Origin: an uncultured Bacteroidota bacterium
GTDB lineage: Bacteria; Bacteroidota; Bacteroidia; Chitinophagales; Chitinophagaceae
Assembly (NCBI GenBank): GCA_903933995.1
Contig: CAIZMD010000404.1
Span: forward strand, 1 to 13,151
Reading direction: 5' to 3'
DNA: 13,151 nt
The position numbers and the translations under genes are program-made. Shown one piece after another: positions 7,351 through 13,151 of this stretch. Each line of letters begins with the position of its first letter. Position 1 is the first letter of the stretch. The notes beneath the pieces were generated by a model. The model ran no database searches, had not been told where the DNA came from, and saw nothing but the letters and a program-made list of their open reading frames with translations.

Positions 7351-7455
7351 AAACAAACTGATTTCCAGTAAGTTATGAAATGACCCATTTCAAATCGTCA
7401 CCGACCTATTTTCCTATGAAACACATATATACCAAGACTTTCAAAGAACTATTAA

Positions 7456-7477
7456 CTATTTTTACCGGACACTAATG
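7456..7477. repeat. Right terminal inverted repeat of the IS4 element
   Basis: Ends ACCGGACACTAATG on the plus strand and is the imperfect complement of 6165-6186 (19 of 22). It marks the transposase-upstream end of the element. Confidence 0.9.
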
Positions 7478-7486
7478 ATACTTTAT
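7478..7486. repeat. Right 9-bp target-site duplication of the IS4 element
   Basis: An ATACTTTAT copy identical to 6156-6164, directly adjoining the right inverted repeat. Confidence 0.88.
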
Positions 7487-7520
7487 ATGGCCAATTTCTT
7501 AAACTTGGTATTTACGAAAC

Positions 7521-7679
7521 TTATTTTTCATTTAGAATCTTAATGGTTAATACATTCGGAAATGTATTTGGCATATCTATAAATGAAGTTACACCACCCG
7601 CAATAGCTGCTAGGTTGGTAACAATTATTTGTCCCTCGTTTGCAATGCTAATATTTTTGATGATAGTTCTTTCTGTCAT
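7521..7679 (-). pseudogene. Internally deleted dihydroorotase (amidohydrolase) remnant
   Basis: A 52-codon frame from the ATG at 7679 to the TAA at 7521. Its first 19 residues (MTERTIIKNISIANEGQII) match the usual start of Bacteroidota class I dihydroorotases (xxLIKNAxIVNEGxxx). The next 30 (LAAIAGGVTSFIDMPNTF then PNVLTIKILNEK) match the segment well downstream in those enzymes, AAxAGGVTSxxDMPNTxP. The roughly 45-60 residues that belong between, including the DxHVHxRxPG metal-binding motif, are absent, as is everything after the NEK. In another frame just after the stop, SFVNTKF may be a faint trace of the following segment. The product cannot be an active amidohydrolase. It could be read as a novel 52-residue protein, but homology to two separated blocks argues for a deletion scar. 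It is divergent from the GH20 gene, with 94 bp between starts. Confidence 0.72.
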
Positions 7680-7773
7680 TATAAATAATCTATCTGTTTC
7701 AATTTATTATATGATTATAAAATATTAACTTTAAAAAAAGCATATTATTTATTGCTTATTAAATTGCCAACAA

Positions 7774-10392
7774 ATGAGAATAAAGGATTTCAAAAAAATT
7801 GCATTAATATTATTAGCATTTAATTGCATTTTCGTTTTTTTTAGCTGCAACACTTCAAAAGTAGGTACTACAAATGTATTTGAAAACCTAAAAGTAAAAT
7901 GGGAGTTAATTAAAAATCCTGAAACTGAAAATGGGTTTTTCAAAGCTGCTTTTACTTTTGTTAACAATGGACCTGATTCCATTAAAACAGGTAAATGGGC
8001 ATTGTATTTTAACCAAAGTTTTTTAAAACCGAACGCTTCAAATGATTTATCCAAAGGAACATTGGAACATATAAATGGTGATTTGTATCGCTTTATGCCT
8101 AGTAGTAGTTTTATGCTTAAGCCGGGTGACTCACTTGTTTATAATTTTGAAGCTGCGGGAATTCTGTTTAATGAAAAATATGCTCCACAAGGTGCCTATT
8201 TTGTAGTAGGTGAGAATGAAGAAGTCATTAGCAAAGATTTAATGATGGCCCCTTTTAATGATTATCAAAAGATTTTTTCTGATGCTGCTTTTATAGCCAC
8301 TATCCCTACTGCATCTAATCAATACCTCAAAAACCAACAAATTCCTATACTTCCAGAAGGATCTATCGGTAAAATTATCCCAAGTCCTTATTCAATACTA
8401 CCAGGGAAAGGTGGTGTGACTTTGGATAAATCCACTGTTGTTTATTATAGCAATGGTCTTAAAAAAGAAGCAGATTATTTGGTAGCTTATGTTGAAAAAA
8501 TACTAGGTTCCAAATTGGTGATGAAAGAAGGAAGCGGTAAAGAACCTAATAATATAACCCTGAAAACATCCGCTATAACTGTAAATGGTGTTTCTGAAGA
8601 AGCTTATTCTCTAAATGTTAAGGAAGGGAATGGAGTTGTAATCTCAGGCAATGACCCTGCTGGAGTTTTTTACGGTATTCAAAGCCTTTTAGCTTTGATG
8701 CCAGCAAAAAAACAAGATCAGATAATAGTTGAAAGTCTAGAGGTTTCAGATGCACCAAGATTTGGCTATCGTAGTTTCTTGCTCGATGTTTCAAGAAATT
8801 TCACCAAAAAGGAAGACGTACTTAAGCTTATCGATCTTCTATCTATGTATAAGATAAACAAACTTAACCTCCATCTTTCTGAAGACGAAGGCTGGCGCAT
8901 AGAAATAAACGGTTTGCCTGAATTGACCCAAATTGGTAGTAAGCGTGGCCATACAAATAATTCTAAAAATTGGCTAACACCATCTTATGGTTCAGGACCA
9001 AACCCTGATTCTGAAAATAATTACGGAAAGGGATTTTATACGCGTGATGAATTTAAAGAGATTATTAAATATGCTGATCAAAGACATATAATGGTAATCC
9101 CTGAAATTTCAATGCCCGGTCATGCTCGTGCAGCTATTAAAGCTATGGAAGCACGATACGATCGTTTTATGTCAAAGGGAGATACCGCAAAAGCTAATGA
9201 GTTTCGTTTAATTGATCCCAATGATCAGTCAGTTTATTTGTCTGCTCAATTGTATAAAGATAATATTGTTTGTGTAGCATTGCCTTCTGTTTATCATTTC
9301 TATGAAACGGTAGTGAAGGATATGATGGCCATGTATCAGGAGGCTGGTTTAAAACTAAGCATTTTTAACACTGGTGGCGACGAAGTTCCAAAAGGCGCTT
9401 GGGCAAAATCGCCTCTCTGTATCAATCTGATGAAAACGCATCCCGAAATCAAGAATCCCCGACAGTTGCAAGGGTATTTCCTTGAAAAAGCACTTGCCAT
9501 TTTTGAAAAATATGACTTGCAGGTTGCAGGCTGGGAAGAAATAGTTCTGAATAAAGACAGTGCAAATAATACTACCGTAAATACAAAGTTTAAAGATAAA
9601 AATGTTTTACCCTTGGTTTGGGATAACACCGGTTTGAATATAGACCTTGGTTACCGTATTGCCAATATGGGTTACAAGGTTGTATTATGCAATGCCACCA
9701 ATCTTTATTTTGACCTGTCTTACAACACCGATCCTAACGAACCGGGTTTGGTTTGGGCGGGTTACCAAGATGCATTAGACCCCTATGTAATGACTCCGTT
9801 GGATGTGTATAAATCTACCAATTTAGATAAGTATGGACGTCTAACTGAAAAAGAAGAAATTTTTGGTCGTAAATCTCAAAAAATTGATCCCAGTATAGTA
9901 AAACAACACTTGAAAGTTGAAGCACAAAAAAACATTGTAGGTATACAAGCACAGTTATGGAGTGAGACAATTCATGGGTCTAAAATGTTAGAGTATTACC
10001 TTGCTCCCAAACTGTTTGCTTTTGTAGAAAAAGCCTGGGCCAAAGCGCCAAGTTGGGAAAGCGAGGCCAATATTTCAAAACGAGTGAAAGCAATATGGGC
10101 AGGCTGGGCCGATCTCTCAAATCAAATAGGACAGAGAGAATTCTCACGATTAGATTTTTTATTTGGAGGATATAATTATCGTATAGCTCCACCCGGTGCT
10201 GTCATTGAAGATGGCTTATTAAAAGCCAATACAGCTTTTCCGGGTTTAAGTATTCGCTATACCAATGATGGCTCTGAGCCTACCGTAAATTCAACGGAAT
10301 ATAAAGGACCTGTAAAAGTTGATGGGAAGGTAAATGTAAGGGCTTTCAATAAACTTGGTAGAGGCAGTAAAACATTCAGTGTAGACAACTAA
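7774..10392 (+). CDS. GH20 beta-N-acetylhexosaminidase lipoprotein
   Basis: An 872-residue exported exo-hydrolase that removes terminal beta-linked GlcNAc or GalNAc. The N-terminus is a lipoprotein signal (hydrophobic residues about 9-23, then FFSC with Cys25). Residues about 35-175 form the CHB_HEX beta-sandwich (VKWELI, FTFVNNGPDSI, GKWALYFNQ), and about 195-325 the GH20b domain ending in GIQSLLALMP. The catalytic barrel runs from about 330: FGYRSFLLDVSRNF with Arg333, HLSEDEGWRIEI at 367, PEISMPGHARA at 443, the catalytic pair Asp536-Glu537 in NTGGDEVPKG, and Trp587, Trp616 and Trp729 (QLWSETI) lining the pocket. A C-terminal CHB_HEX_C-like sandwich covers about 795-872 (SIRYTNDGSEP). All residues for substrate-assisted catalysis are present and length fits large chitobiases. 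It is the only clear plus-strand gene. Chitin, peptidoglycan or glycan salvage are all possible roles. Confidence 0.95.
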   Translation: MRIKDFKKIALILLAFNCIFVFFSCNTSKVGTTNVFENLKVKWELIKNPETENGFFKAAFTFVNNGPDSIKTGKWALYFNQSFLKPNASNDLSKGTLEHINGDLYRFMPSSSFMLKPGDSLVYNFEAAGILFNEKYAPQGAYFVVGENEEVISKDLMMAPFNDYQKIFSDAAFIATIPTASNQYLKNQQIPILPEGSIGKIIPSPYSILPGKGGVTLDKSTVVYYSNGLKKEADYLVAYVEKILGSKLVMKEGSGKEPNNITLKTSAITVNGVSEEAYSLNVKEGNGVVISGNDPAGVFYGIQSLLALMPAKKQDQIIVESLEVSDAPRFGYRSFLLDVSRNFTKKEDVLKLIDLLSMYKINKLNLHLSEDEGWRIEINGLPELTQIGSKRGHTNNSKNWLTPSYGSGPNPDSENNYGKGFYTRDEFKEIIKYADQRHIMVIPEISMPGHARAAIKAMEARYDRFMSKGDTAKANEFRLIDPNDQSVYLSAQLYKDNIVCVALPSVYHFYETVVKDMMAMYQEAGLKLSIFNTGGDEVPKGAWAKSPLCINLMKTHPEIKNPRQLQGYFLEKALAIFEKYDLQVAGWEEIVLNKDSANNTTVNTKFKDKNVLPLVWDNTGLNIDLGYRIANMGYKVVLCNATNLYFDLSYNTDPNEPGLVWAGYQDALDPYVMTPLDVYKSTNLDKYGRLTEKEEIFGRKSQKIDPSIVKQHLKVEAQKNIVGIQAQLWSETIHGSKMLEYYLAPKLFAFVEKAWAKAPSWESEANISKRVKAIWAGWADLSNQIGQREFSRLDFLFGGYNYRIAPPGAVIEDGLLKANTAFPGLSIRYTNDGSEPTVNSTEYKGPVKVDGKVNVRAFNKLGRGSKTFSVDN

Positions 10393-10439
10393 AAACAAAT
10401 CTTAGGTTAAATAATTTCTCTTTTGGTTATTGCAAGATA
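10393..10439. other. Short convergent intergenic gap
   Basis: Only 47 bp separate the convergent GH20 and alpha/beta-hydrolase stop codons. I see no GC-rich hairpin with a T-run, so a shared intrinsic terminator is not supported by the sequence. Confidence 0.4.
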
Positions 10440-11477
10440 TTATTGGAGTAGAAAATTATTTATCTCACGGATAAAGATTTCAGGCTGTTCAATATTGATG
10501 AAATGTCCTGCATTGGGTACTAGTACAAATTTGTGTTTAGGAAAAAGACTTAAATATTCATTTGTTGCGCCCCAGGGTTGATTATCACATTGACCTTTCA
10601 TAATTAAAACTGGCATATTTGTGCCATTAATTTTCTCTCTGAAATCTTTTAATTCCAGTATGCTTTTATATGTCATAATGCTTGCATAAAATCCACAAGT
10701 ACCTCTATTTGCCAAGTTTATAGATGTATCACATAAGACAGATTTACTTGCTTTTGCATCAAGAAAGTTGGCATATTCATCAACTTCTTTATCTGTAGCC
10801 AATTTTTTAGCAAAGCGAGTAGCAAAATATGTAATTGCTTTAATTCGGATATTAGTGGATGATTCATTTGCAGCCTTATTTGTATATAGTGGAGCTCGTA
10901 ATTTAAAACTATCAGGTGCTGGTTTATTTATTTTATCAAAATTTATTGGATAGATAGGGCCTGGGCTTGTAAAAATAATTTTGTCAATCCGTTCGGGATG
11001 CTTGGATAAGAATGCAGCTGCTAATACAGAACCCCAAGATTGTCCAATTAGTATTACTTTTTTTGAATTGATTTTGGTAATTATTTCATTTAAGTCATCT
11101 ATATGTCTTTGGACCGTATATTCTGAAATATCACTTAATCTACTTGATGCGCCACTGCCAACCTGGTCATAAAAGTATAGATCAAAGCCATTGTTACTAA
11201 GCGGTTTTAGATCATCAATTACTCTATTAGAAATTGCTCCACCTGGCCCACCATGTAGATATATAATTGGAAATGGATGTTTCTCTTTTGAACTAGAAGA
11301 TAGGTAAGTATAGCCTATTGTAGATCCTGTAGGCAACTGCCAGAATGAACTATGAATCCCCTTTTTACTATAGGCTATATTATATTGCCTAGGCCAGAAT
11401 AATTTGTACAAAAAAAGAATGAGAATAATTAAAATAGTCCATCGAATAGTCCTTAAGATAATCTTGTTCTTATGCAT
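10440..11477 (-). CDS. Membrane-anchored alpha/beta hydrolase, peptidase S33 (proline iminopeptidase-like)
   Basis: A 345-residue protein with one N-terminal membrane segment (residues about 12-28, WTILIILILFLYKLFW), so the enzyme is probably anchored and faces the periplasm. The catalytic domain shows the S33 pattern. The oxyanion motif HGGPGG is at 75-80, and DQVGSGASS, typical of prolyl aminopeptidases, is at 104-112. The nucleophile elbow GQSWGS carries Ser147, and the other triad members are Asp298 (KGQCDNQPWG) and His325 (PNAGHFINIEQP). The triad is complete. Substrate is uncertain: S33 enzymes cleave N-terminal proline or hydrolyse small esters and amides. Two Cys near 249-261 could form a disulfide in a cap region. 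The GNAT gene ends 62 bp upstream on the same strand, so co-transcription is possible. Confidence 0.87.
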   Translation of the reverse strand: MHKNKIILRTIRWTILIILILFLYKLFWPRQYNIAYSKKGIHSSFWQLPTGSTIGYTYLSSSSKEKHPFPIIYLHGGPGGAISNRVIDDLKPLSNNGFDLYFYDQVGSGASSRLSDISEYTVQRHIDDLNEIITKINSKKVILIGQSWGSVLAAAFLSKHPERIDKIIFTSPGPIYPINFDKINKPAPDSFKLRAPLYTNKAANESSTNIRIKAITYFATRFAKKLATDKEVDEYANFLDAKASKSVLCDTSINLANRGTCGFYASIMTYKSILELKDFREKINGTNMPVLIMKGQCDNQPWGATNEYLSLFPKHKFVLVPNAGHFINIEQPEIFIREINNFLLQ

Positions 11478-11539
11478 TCAGAAATATTTTACAGGTTTTC
11501 GCATAAGTTCCAAGGTTTGCTATAATGGGAGTTGTTCTA

Positions 11540-11998
11540 TTATTTCAAGTCAATTCTATAGGTATAATATTCCGTATCCGGATTTTGTTTTTCAAACCCA
11601 ATATGTTCATAAAGACTTTGTGCTGTTTGATTGGTAACTGCAGTAGAGAGTTCAACAAATTTTGCATTTTGTTCCTTTGCAAAATTCATCGCAGCCCTAA
11701 TAAGATTTTCTCCAATACCTTTTTTTCGGTATGCATTGTCCACATACAAATCATTTAGTAACCAATTTTTAACTGCTCTAACAGACGAATAAATAGGATA
11801 AAGTTGTGTAAATCCAATTGGTTGTTTTTTGTCATCACTCAATGCAACAAAAATGACAGATTCATGATTATCCTGTCTTGCCTGGATAAAGCTTTTAGCT
11901 AATTCTAAATTGGATGCTTGTCCATAGAATACTCGGTATTTGTCAAATAGCTCAAATACTAATGAGGTCTGGGTACTATTAATTTGTATTACTTCCAT
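11540..11998 (-). CDS. GNAT family N-acetyltransferase
   Basis: A 152-residue cytosolic acetyl-CoA-dependent transferase. Motif A is clear at residues 82-100: LNDLYVDNAYRKKGIGENLI, with the pyrophosphate-binding loop RKKGIG at 91-96. Motif B follows as VELSTAVTNQTAQSLYEHIGF around 115-135, where Asn123 and Tyr130 are the usual CoA-proximal residues. The N-terminal part (VFELFDKYRVFYGQ) is the variable acceptor-binding region, so the substrate (amine, amino acid or peptide) cannot be named. It resembles the generic GNATs encoded singly in Bacteroidota genomes. The ATG at 11998 gives a normal start. The stop of the Ntn-hydrolase-like gene is 77 bp upstream and no terminator is obvious between them. 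Confidence 0.88.
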   Translation of the reverse strand: MEVIQINSTQTSLVFELFDKYRVFYGQASNLELAKSFIQARQDNHESVIFVALSDDKKQPIGFTQLYPIYSSVRAVKNWLLNDLYVDNAYRKKGIGENLIRAAMNFAKEQNAKFVELSTAVTNQTAQSLYEHIGFEKQNPDTEYYTYRIDLK

Positions 11999-12075
11999 TA
12001 AAAAATTAAGATTGTTTGCATTTTCAATTTACTCCCAATTTGTCAAAATCGTAGTCTGAGTTAGTTATATTTTTC

Positions 12076-13151
12076 TTACCATACATACATTTTAGAAAGC
12101 GTATTCTCGTCCTTGCCAATATGTAAAACATTTTTGCTATCAACATAGTATGAATTATCTACAACAAACCTATAAGATACATCGCCCTTGGGCAAAATAG
12201 CTTCACATGTCCAATACCCATTTTCTTTTCGCATTTTTATAGGGTTCTTTAATCCATTTGTAAATTCCCCAACAAGCCAAACACGTTCAGCAGCTTCAAA
12301 ATCTGTTAATTTAAAAGTTATTTTACCTGAGTCTTGTTTTCCCCAAAGGGTTGCTAAATAATCATTTGGGTTTTGGTTTAAAACTTTTGTAAAAAAATTA
12401 TTGCTTTCGGCTATTTTATTCATCTTTCTGTATGCAACACCAATCCATGTTTGAATGACGGTTTTAGTTGTATCATATTCGTATAAACAGTTTAAAAGTT
12501 CTAAGGCGTCACTAGTTTGTTCATTAGCAATCCAACCAATTGCAAGATTAAGGACATCATCGTTCTTGAAATTATACTTGCTATAACTTGTTTCTCGTAA
12601 TTTATTATACTGTGCAATAGTTGAAGTAATACCTTTATTTTTATAGGTATTTTCCAAAACAGGAGTAATATTTTCAGGAAAAAAGGTCTCCATGTCTTGA
12701 TGATGTTTTCCTTTTTTTAATTCTTCTGCCAAGGATAAACTAGCAACAGTTGTAAAATCATGTTTGTAATACAAGTTAATAGTTGTGGCTTTTAAATTTA
12801 CTGCCATGGATACATTGGTAGTATATTTATAAGGAAATCTTTGTGCAGACTTTTCAAGTATTCTAGTGATATCTCCTAACTGAAAACTGGTTCCTTGGTT
12901 TAAATAATGGGTAGCAACATCTCTTCTATGGCAGGCTTCCTTATGTTCATTGTTAATGCTGTAGTTGGTAAGTGCAAAATTGGTATTCTTTTTTTTGACT
13001 ACATAACCTCCAGTAACTGTAGCATAATTGCCCTTTTGGGCTGGGTAGAACCAGATTCTGTATTTTGTACTTTGTACTTCATCCTCATTATTGCCTATCC
13101 AAACATTTTTACCATCGTTGGCTATAAAAATGGTACAGGCGTTTGCAAAAA
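12076..13151 (-). CDS. Ntn (linear amide C-N) hydrolase-like protein with TPR and glycogen-binding-like C-terminus; start off the right edge; probable internal deletion
   Basis: The frame is open from the right edge to the TAA at 12076, 358 codons; an internal ATG at 12807 is not the real start. At the edge FANA precedes CTIFIANDGKNVWIGNNEDE, the start of an N-terminal-nucleophile amidase, where the Cys (codon 13135-13137) becomes residue 1 after signal cleavage. After YRIWFYPAQKGNY it jumps to ATVTGGYVVKKKNTNFALTNYS and RRDVATHYL, which in penicillin-acylase/C45-like enzymes comes about 100 residues later. The middle with the G-x-N-x-x-GL motif is missing, without a frameshift. The C-terminal half has TPR-like helices (NLAIGWIANEQTSDALELL, WIGVAYRKMNKIAESNNFF) and a final CBM48/AMPK-beta-like sandwich (RVWLVGEFTNGLKNP, SYRFVVDNSYYVDSKN). 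Amidase activity is doubtful. It could be a shortened family member or a decaying gene. Confidence 0.68.
   Translation of the reverse strand, partial: FANACTIFIANDGKNVWIGNNEDEVQSTKYRIWFYPAQKGNYATVTGGYVVKKKNTNFALTNYSINNEHKEACHRRDVATHYLNQGTSFQLGDITRILEKSAQRFPYKYTTNVSMAVNLKATTINLYYKHDFTTVASLSLAEELKKGKHHQDMETFFPENITPVLENTYKNKGITSTIAQYNKLRETSYSKYNFKNDDVLNLAIGWIANEQTSDALELLNCLYEYDTTKTVIQTWIGVAYRKMNKIAESNNFFTKVLNQNPNDYLATLWGKQDSGKITFKLTDFEAAERVWLVGEFTNGLKNPIKMRKENGYWTCEAILPKGDVSYRFVVDNSYYVDSKNVLHIGKDENTLSKMYVW

Larger units (their letters stand above)
6165..7477 (-). mobile_element. Complete IS4-family insertion sequence (1313 bp)
   Basis: The element is bounded by 22-bp imperfect inverted repeats. 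The left end reads CACTAGTGTCCGGTTAAATT and the complement of the right end reads CATTAGTGTCCGGTAAAAAT; 19 of 22 positions match. Both ends begin with CA, and perfect 9-bp direct repeats flank them. It carries a single intact DDE transposase gene on the minus strand, whose stop codon lies within the left inverted repeat. About 127 bp lie between the right end and the transposase ATG and should hold its promoter. There are no passenger genes. The element sits between a dihydroorotase scar and the GH5 gene. Removing it and one target copy leaves about 76 bp between those two. Confidence 0.93.

Noticed and set aside
7543..7728. A 61-residue hydrophobic plus-strand ORF opposite the dihydroorotase scar
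   Set aside because: Its apparent membrane character comes from the complement of the scar. The minus strand carries recognisable dihydroorotase blocks and this frame matches nothing I know.
7726..7733. TAACTTTA as a Bacteroidota -7 promoter box for the GH20 gene
   Set aside because: It matches 7 of 8 positions of TAnnTTTG, but no TTG box is found at suitable spacing upstream. In such AT-rich DNA a match like this is expected by chance.
11404..11758. Overlapping plus-strand ORFs of 77 residues near the GNAT and hydrolase genes
   Set aside because: They are antisense to the well-supported minus-strand genes, have no recognisable motif and show low-complexity composition.
12076..12807. Treating the right-hand gene as a 243-residue protein starting at the ATG at 12807
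   Set aside because: The frame continues without a stop to the window edge and encodes recognisable Ntn-hydrolase sequence upstream, including the nucleophile Cys, so 12807 is an internal Met.

Overview
The window is AT-rich DNA (by eye well under 40% G+C) that looks like a Bacteroidota chromosome, probably Chitinophagaceae or a near relative. This placement is inference. It rests on the gene families present (SIMPL, DUF2809, DUF1572/DinB, and a GH20 lipoprotein with CHB_HEX domains), on the secreted lipoprotein hydrolases, on the DUF4372-type IS4 transposase, and on the lack of strong Shine-Dalgarno sequences. I saw no tRNA, rRNA, CRISPR array or phage gene.

Layout. (1) Positions 1-4473 hold eight closely spaced minus-strand genes. 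In transcription order they are a SIMPL-domain protein, a small outer-membrane barrel-like protein, a PhnB-type VOC protein, an unknown secreted helical protein, a YdeI/DUF1801 protein, a DUF1572 DinB-like protein, a DUF2809 membrane protein, and a secreted protein with a CBM6/35-like domain that runs off the left edge. The last two genes overlap by ATGA. (2) Positions 4599-4988 are a second, unrelated VOC gene broken by one in-frame TGA where a glycine is expected. (3) Positions 5097-6122 encode a GH5-type lipoprotein. (4) Positions 6165-7477 are a complete IS4-family element with 22-bp imperfect inverted repeats and a perfect 9-bp target duplication (ATACTTTAT), inserted 42 bp upstream of the GH5 start. 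(5) Positions 7521-7679 are a 52-codon scar of a dihydroorotase gene with the metal-binding core removed. (6) Positions 7774-10392 (plus strand) encode a large GH20 beta-N-acetylhexosaminidase lipoprotein, the only clear plus-strand gene. (7) Positions 10440-13151 return to the minus strand. They hold an Ntn-hydrolase-like protein with a C-terminal TPR and glycogen-binding-like region (its start is off the right edge and it seems to lack the middle of the catalytic domain), a GNAT acetyltransferase, and a membrane-anchored S33-type alpha/beta hydrolase.

How the genes relate. The CBM protein, the GH5 lipoprotein and the GH20 lipoprotein are all exported carbohydrate-active proteins. There is no SusC/SusD pair or visible regulator, so this is not a classical polysaccharide utilization locus. 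The left-hand gene run mixes small stress or housekeeping families with envelope proteins. The most notable signal is decay: a nonsense-mutated VOC gene, a dihydroorotase scar, an IS insertion and an apparently internally deleted Ntn hydrolase all lie within about 8.6 kb. I found no convincing new multi-gene system.
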